Part shown: positions 59,643-64,000 of the stretch, piece by piece | Numbering within the stretch: position 1 is the first letter of the stretch | How the letters are laid out: each line of letters begins with the position of its first letter | NCBI RefSeq assembly: GCF_036250755.1 | Contig: NZ_CP109583.1 | Span: 8,240,001 to 8,304,000, forward strand | DNA length: 64,000 nt | Reading direction: 5' to 3' | DNA from: Streptomyces uncialis | GTDB lineage: Bacteria > Actinomycetota > Actinomycetes > Streptomycetales > Streptomycetaceae | Translations under genes and position numbers: made by a program | Notes under the pieces: generated by a model | The model's input: the letters and a program-made list of their open reading frames with translations, nothing else | Told to the model about the DNA's origin: nothing | Databases searched by the model: none

Positions 59643-60455
59643 TCAGCCGATCCGGGCGACCGCGCCCCAGCCGACATCCGCCGTACTCCTCAGGGTGCTG
59701 CCGTCCGGACGCCAGCGGGGCATCGGGACGAGGCCGGGCGGGACCAGTTCGAGCCCCTCGAAGAATCCGGCGATCTGCTCCGGGGTCCGCAGCACATAGG
59801 GGGTGCCGCCGCTGCCGGCGTACGCGTCGTTCGCGGCGGTGAGCCGGGGCAGCAGGGAACTGGGCGCGCTGTGGCTCAGCACCAGCAGACTGCCCGGCGC
59901 GACCGCCCCGACCAGCCGTTCCACCACGCCGTACGCCTCGTCGAGATCGCTGATGTGGCCCAGCATGTCGCTGAGCACCAGCGCCGTGGGACGCCCGAGG
60001 TCCAGGACGCGCGCGGCCTCGGCCAGCACATGAGCGGTGTCCCGGACATCGGCGTGGACGTACGCGGTCGCGTCGTCGGGCGCGCTGTCCGGACCGGATA
60101 CCCGGTGGGCCGTGACCATCGGGTCGTTGTCGACGTACACCACCCGGCACAGCGGGTCGACGGCCCGCGCGATCTCATGGACGTCCGGCGCGGAGGGCAG
60201 TCCCGCCCCCAGGTCGAGCACCTGGCGCAGGCCCGCCCCGGCCAGCGCCCAGCGCACGGTCCGGCGCAGGAACTGACGGCTCGACAGCGCCAGCTCGCGG
60301 ATCTCGGGCACCTCGGCCGCGAAAGCCTCCCCGGCGATCCGGTCGGCCTCGTAGAAGTACTCGCCGCCCTGCCAGAAGTTCCAGATCCGCGCGGAGTGGG
60401 GGACGCTCGTGTCCACGCCCGTCGGTGCCCGCCGCGCGGGCGTGGGGTCGGTCAC
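59643..60455 (-). CDS. SAM-dependent methyltransferase, DUF574/PF04672 family
   Basis: A 270-residue protein of the actinobacterial SAM-methyltransferase DUF574 family: GVDTSVPHSARIWNFWQGGEYFYEADR at the start, then VLDLGAGLPS (SAM loop), VVYVDNDPMV and LVLSDMLGHI. GTG 60455 follows GAGGAG with seven-base spacing. Large paralogous families of these proteins occur in Streptomyces; substrates are mostly unknown. Confidence 0.9.
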   Translation of the reverse strand: MTDPTPARRAPTGVDTSVPHSARIWNFWQGGEYFYEADRIAGEAFAAEVPEIRELALSSRQFLRRTVRWALAGAGLRQVLDLGAGLPSAPDVHEIARAVDPLCRVVYVDNDPMVTAHRVSGPDSAPDDATAYVHADVRDTAHVLAEAARVLDLGRPTALVLSDMLGHISDLDEAYGVVERLVGAVAPGSLLVLSHSAPSSLLPRLTAANDAYAGSGGTPYVLRTPEQIAGFFEGLELVPPGLVPMPRWRPDGSTLRSTADVGWGAVARIG

Positions 60456-60558
60456 GGTCGGGCTCCTCGGGGCCTGAGCGGATCACACTCTTCGTCACAC
60501 CCTATTACTTTATGTATGCATATTGCGGAACGCGCGCATTGCGTGGATCGTTGAAATC

Positions 60559-61050
60559 ATGACGGACGACGAGCCCCCCACCCGGCGGCCGGTGCCGCCG
60601 GGGGACGCGGGGGCGGGGGAACGCCCCCGGACCCTCAGCCGTTGGGTGGAGGCCGGTCCGGAGGGCCCCCGGCAGGCGCGATCCCACACCCGTGCCGCGC
60701 TCGCCCGCTGGCGGGTGGACCCGCAGGTCACCGACACGGCCACCCTGCTGATGTCCGAGCTCGTCACCCACGCCGTCCGGCACCGCCCCGCCGAACGCGG
60801 TCTGCCCTCCGACGGCCGTGTCCACTGCCAGGTCCAGCACTGGCCGGGCGGCACGGTCCGGCTCACCGTCCAGAGCGGGCCGTGCGTGTGCATGCCCGGT
60901 CAGCGGGGCGCGCACAGCCGGGAGAGCACACCCGGCTCGCCGCACTCGCTGCGCGAGCACCCCCGGGGGCTGGAGATCGTCGAGGCGCTGTCCGGCGCCT
61001 GGGGCACCCGGGACTCCGACCATCACCAGGTCGTGTGGGTGGAGCTGTAG
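60559..61050 (+). CDS. RsbW-like ATPase domain protein with altered nucleotide site
   Basis: A 163-residue HATPase_c_2 (anti-sigma kinase) fold protein. The N-box reads ELVTHAVRH where ELVTNAVRH is expected, the Asp of the G1 box is replaced in VQSGPCVCMP, and the G2 region reads HPRGLEIVEAL in place of GRGL. ATP binding is thus doubtful although the fold (ending LSGAWGTR...VVWVEL) is kept. ATG 60559 lacks a clear ribosome site. Divergent from the DUF574 methyltransferase. Confidence 0.8.
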   Translation: MTDDEPPTRRPVPPGDAGAGERPRTLSRWVEAGPEGPRQARSHTRAALARWRVDPQVTDTATLLMSELVTHAVRHRPAERGLPSDGRVHCQVQHWPGGTVRLTVQSGPCVCMPGQRGAHSRESTPGSPHSLREHPRGLEIVEALSGAWGTRDSDHHQVVWVEL

Positions 61051-61100
61051 CCGTGGAGGGGGAGCGGCGGCGTCGCCGTCCGGGCGGGGAACCGCCCCCG

Positions 61101-61796
61101 TCACCCGGTGGGGCCGCGGCCCCGCAGCCGGGTGACCAGCGCCGCCTTCGGGCGGTAGGCCAGCGGCATCCGCAGGCCCGCGCCCAGCGCGGCCAGCACC
61201 TCCTCCTCGGCGGCGGAGTACGCCGCCGCGTCCGCGAGAAGCGTGGCCGCCTCGTCCGGCGCGTCCGGCAGGGCCACCGCCCCGCCGTCGTCCAGCAGGA
61301 CGGGCGTGCCGTCGGTCAGGGGCACGCCGCCCGGTGACACCGGGCCGCCCACCTCCGCGACATGGACCCCGGTGCCCGGTCCCGCCGTCGCCTCGCCGAG
61401 CGCCCATACGGGCAACGCCAGCCGCTCCAGCGCCGGGACGTCCCGGACCAGGCCCTCCACCAGCGCCCCGCACGCGCCGCGCGCGAGGGCCGCTTCCGTC
61501 AAGATCTCGCCCCACACCGCGCCGGGCACGTGCGACGCCCCGGCGATCACCAGCACCCGGCCCGTCAGATCCTCCCCGAGCAGCGACCGCAACGGGCCCA
61601 GCCCGTGCGGCCCGGGGCCCGGGGCCAGCCGGACCGTACGGGCTGCCGCGAGGACCGGGACCGCCGGGCCGCGCCGGACGGGCCGCAGCGGCGGGGTCAG
61701 CCAGCCGGCGGCGCCCCGCAGCTGGAGGACATCGGCCAGCGCGGTGGCCGCCGGTAGCCGGTCCGGTGACGCGAACGGAAAACGCCAGGTCGTCAT
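61101..61796 (-). CDS. RraA-like protein
   Basis: A 231-residue protein with the RraA/HMG-aldolase motif GACGALVEGLVRDVPALERLALPVWALG (about 115-145) and VLVIAGASHVPGAVWGEILTEAA before it, where Arg-Asp normally bind metal and substrate. The N-terminus (PFASPDRLPAATALADVLQLRG) is also typical. It may be an aldolase/decarboxylase for a keto acid. The ATG overlaps the stop of the acyl-CoA ligase gene (ATGA); same operon. Confidence 0.8.
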   Translation of the reverse strand: MTTWRFPFASPDRLPAATALADVLQLRGAAGWLTPPLRPVRRGPAVPVLAAARTVRLAPGPGPHGLGPLRSLLGEDLTGRVLVIAGASHVPGAVWGEILTEAALARGACGALVEGLVRDVPALERLALPVWALGEATAGPGTGVHVAEVGGPVSPGGVPLTDGTPVLLDDGGAVALPDAPDEAATLLADAAAYSAAEEEVLAALGAGLRMPLAYRPKAALVTRLRGRGPTG

Positions 61797-63325
61797 GGAC
61801 GGCCCCCTTCGGTGAGCCGGAACTTGCGGATCTTCCCCACCGAGGTGCGCGGCAGCTCCGGCACCCGCTCGAACCGCACCGGACGCTTGGACTTCGCCAA
61901 CCGCCGCGCGCACCACGCGGCGAGGTCGTCCAGCGCGTCCGGCGCGCAGTCCGGTACGGCCACCACATACGCCACGGGCACCTCGTCACGCACCGGATCG
62001 GGCTCACCGACCACCGCCGCCTCCAGGACCGCCGGATGGTCCGCCAGCACCGCCTCGACCTCCACCAGCGACACGTTCTCGCCGGACACCTTCAGCACAT
62101 CGCCGCGCCGCCCCGCGAAGAAGAACCTGCCCCGCGCGTCCACCCGCGCCCGGTCCCCGGTGGCGAACCAGCCGTCGCCGAACGGGAACGACGCCGCCGT
62201 CGTCACCGGGTCGTCCAGATACCCGGCGAACAGCGTCCGGCCCGGCTCACCCCCGACGAACACCTCGCCCTCCTCGCCGGTCCCGGCCGTCCGGCCCGAG
62301 TCCGGGTCCCGTACCGTCACCCGGCAGCCCAGCGTGGCCACCCCCATGGAGCGGGGCTGTGGGCCGACCGCGCCGTTGGTGAGCACCGCCGGAACGGTCT
62401 CCGTCATGCCGTACAGCTGACGCGGACGGCAGCCGATGAGGGCGGCGAACCGCTCGTACTGCTCGTCGGTGACGTTCTGCGCGTACCAGCAGTGCGTGAC
62501 GCACAGCCCGCTCACCGGGGTCGCGCCGCGCGCGAGCACCATCCGGATCGGCGCGGCGAACAGGCTCAGATGGGTGGCCCGGTGGCGGGCCGCCTGGCCC
62601 AGCAGCCCGCTCGCGGAGAACCGCGGCATCAGGGCGACACTCGCGCCCCTGGTGATCGCCGGGGCGAACGAGTAGTACTGGGCGTTGGCGTGGAACAGCG
62701 GCAGCACCACGAGCTGACGGTCCGTCGTCCGCAGCGCCGAGGCCGCCGCCATCACCTCCCCGGCGAACACGTAGTTGGCCTGGGTCACCATCACGCACTT
62801 GGGCGCGGCCGTCGTCCCCGAGGTGAACATCAGCCCCAGGACGTCGTCCGCCACCGTCTCGGACTCCCGGACCCGCTGTTCGCCCGTCAATGTCGACAAC
62901 TCGACATCCGTGAGGGGTGCTTCGTACGCCGTGGCACCGGCCGCCGACGCCCCCCGGCGGTACTCGGCGTACTGTTCGGGCCCGCAGAACCCGAGCCGCG
63001 CACCGGTCCGGCGCAACTGCTCCGCGAACTCGGGGGCCCGCGCCGACGGATCGGAGCACACCATCGCCGCGCCCAGCCGGGCCAGCGCCAGCCACAGCGC
63101 CACGAACGCCGGGCAGTTGGGCAGGGCCACACCCACCCGGGAACCCCGGACGACCCCCCGTTCCCGCAGGCCCCCGGCGACCCGGGCCACCAGGTCGTCG
63201 AACGCGCCGTACGTCCACCGGGTCACGCTCCCGTCCGGGGCCTCCCAGACGAGGAACGTCGTCCCGGGGAGGGCCGCGGCGGTGTCCGCCCAGCGGTCCG
63301 CGAAGGTGGGTGGTGTGCCGGCCAT
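61793..63325 (-). CDS. AMP-forming acyl-CoA ligase
   Basis: A 510-residue ANL-superfamily enzyme. The P-loop is MFTSGTTAAPK (about 166-176), followed by YGMTETVP, GDRARVDARGRFFFAGRRGDVLKVSGENVS and the C-terminal lysine segment RTSVGKIRKFRL. It activates a carboxylic acid with ATP and CoA. Start ATG 63325 has GGAGG five bases upstream. With the downstream RraA-like gene and the upstream hydantoinase B it forms a catabolic operon; the acid is not predictable. Confidence 0.9.
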   Translation of the reverse strand: MAGTPPTFADRWADTAAALPGTTFLVWEAPDGSVTRWTYGAFDDLVARVAGGLRERGVVRGSRVGVALPNCPAFVALWLALARLGAAMVCSDPSARAPEFAEQLRRTGARLGFCGPEQYAEYRRGASAAGATAYEAPLTDVELSTLTGEQRVRESETVADDVLGLMFTSGTTAAPKCVMVTQANYVFAGEVMAAASALRTTDRQLVVLPLFHANAQYYSFAPAITRGASVALMPRFSASGLLGQAARHRATHLSLFAAPIRMVLARGATPVSGLCVTHCWYAQNVTDEQYERFAALIGCRPRQLYGMTETVPAVLTNGAVGPQPRSMGVATLGCRVTVRDPDSGRTAGTGEEGEVFVGGEPGRTLFAGYLDDPVTTAASFPFGDGWFATGDRARVDARGRFFFAGRRGDVLKVSGENVSLVEVEAVLADHPAVLEAAVVGEPDPVRDEVPVAYVVAVPDCAPDALDDLAAWCARRLAKSKRPVRFERVPELPRTSVGKIRKFRLTEGGRP

Positions 63326-63424
63326 GTCAGCCTCCGGTCCGATGCGGATGGGGTACGTCAGGGTGCCGGGAGCCCGGGGCGGCCCGCCGGTGTGCGGGGA
63401 CACCCCGGGCGCCCGGGGCGCGGG

Positions 63425-64000
63425 TCACACCGCGGCGGTCGCCGGGACCGGCCCGTACCCGCCGCCGCCGGGCAGCTCCAGCCGGACGACGTCCCCGGGC
63501 TGGAGCGTGATCCGGGCCTGGGTGCGCACCGGTTCACCGTTCACCAGGAACCGGCCGGTCGCCCCGGCGCCGCCGCCGAAGACACCCAGAGGTCCCCGGG
63601 CCAGCCGGGAGGTGACCGCGTTGAGGACCCAGGGCGAGGGCGAGTCGACGGTGAACTCGATGGTCTGGCCCATCCCGCCGACCTGGGCGCCCTTGCCGCC
63701 CGAACCCCGGCGCAGCTCCTTGCGCAGGAACCGGATCGGCGCGGACGCCTCCACCACCTCCAGCGGCACCGCCGACACACCCGTCGGGTACGACGTCGTC
63801 GACAGGCCCGGCTTGGTGGCCCGCGCGCCGACCCCGCCCGCGTAGGTGAACATCGCCGTGATGAACGGCCTGCCCTCCGCATCATGGCCGCTGACCTGCA
63901 TCGTCCACACCGCAGCCGAACCCTCCGCCATCACCGCGTCGGGCAGCGCCTGCGACATCGCCTGGAGCAGCGGCATCGGCAGGAACATCCCCACCACATG
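63425..64000 (-). CDS. Hydantoinase B/oxoprolinase family protein (C-terminal part, cut by window end)
   Basis: The last 191 or so residues of a HyuB-type protein: AMFTYAGGVGARATKPGLSTTSYPTG, APIRFLRKELRRGSGGKGAQVGGMGQTIEF and the C-terminal GDVVRLELPGGGGYGPV, all typical of the ATP-dependent hydantoinase/5-oxoprolinase beta subunit. The frame is open to the window edge. A HyuA partner is expected upstream, outside the window. Lies 99 bases ahead of the acyl-CoA ligase on the same strand. Confidence 0.9.
   Translation of the reverse strand, partial: HVVGMFLPMPLLQAMSQALPDAVMAEGSAAVWTMQVSGHDAEGRPFITAMFTYAGGVGARATKPGLSTTSYPTGVSAVPLEVVEASAPIRFLRKELRRGSGGKGAQVGGMGQTIEFTVDSPSPWVLNAVTSRLARGPLGVFGGGAGATGRFLVNGEPVRTQARITLQPGDVVRLELPGGGGYGPVPATAAV

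Noticed and set aside
60518..60543. Direct repeats GCATATTGCG and GCATTGCG before the RsbW-like gene
   Set aside because: Short and imperfect; too weak to call an operator.

Overview
The window is high-GC DNA with long gene tracks, GTG starts, many ATGA/GTGA overlaps, AlbC-, RsbQ- and BldG-type families and GC-rich dispersed repeats. It looks like a Streptomyces (or close relative) chromosome, probably outside the core because most genes are accessory catabolism, transport, envelope and regulation. I see no rRNA, tRNA, CRISPR array or intact transposase. About 58 protein genes are supported, two of them cut by the window ends (an ABC exporter half at the left, a hydantoinase B at the right).

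Left part (1-7.4 kb): a pair of fused ABC exporter half-transporters; then an XRE-cupin regulator divergent from an NCS1 permease, two carbon-nitrogen hydrolases (one amidase-like, one with true nitrilase motifs) and a small zinc deaminase, which together suggest uptake and hydrolysis of a nitrile, amide or ring-nitrogen compound. 7.5-15.7 kb is a catabolic regulon: aldehyde dehydrogenase, zinc alcohol dehydrogenase, MBL-fold hydrolase, MarR regulator, membrane protein, FMN reductase and LLM flavin monooxygenase. Four copies of one palindrome (TTCGTTGCGCAACGAA type) lie in its promoters, two of them placed on recognisable promoter elements.

15.9-25.6 kb: secreted neutral ceramidase, VanW-type envelope protein, small CPxC membrane protein, a stress-signalling operon (universal stress protein, RsbQ-like hydrolase, RsbP-like PAS-PP2C phosphatase, STAS antagonist) and an SDR enzyme. 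25.8-27.9 kb: MFS exporter with divergent TetR. 27.9-30.3 kb: a compact cyclodipeptide cluster on the minus strand with both subunits of an AlbA/AlbB-type cyclodipeptide oxidase and an AlbC-type cyclodipeptide synthase fused in frame to a SAM methyltransferase. This is the most interesting system in the window; a TTG codon with an ideal ribosome binding site lies exactly at the domain junction.

30.7-49 kb: VOC protein, L,D-transpeptidase, an osmoprotectant ABC system (second permease has no normal start codon; ATPase convergent), lutABC lactate-utilisation operon with divergent LacI, a proline-iminopeptidase-like hydrolase, a lipoprotein behind a DasR-like site, a probably leaderless XRE-cupin gene, and a five-gene peptide/nickel-type ABC importer. 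49-52 kb: ArsR-SRPBCC-reductase operon and a 5'-truncated MFS gene. 52-61 kb: envelope genes (phosphodiesterase-like protein, class F sortase with a repeat protein beside it, two-component system, phosphodiester glycosidase), DUF779, a DUF574 methyltransferase and a degenerate RsbW-like ATPase. 61-64 kb: RraA-like protein, acyl-CoA ligase and hydantoinase B, one minus-strand catabolic operon. A GC-rich repeat with about 69-bp period recurs at four gene ends.
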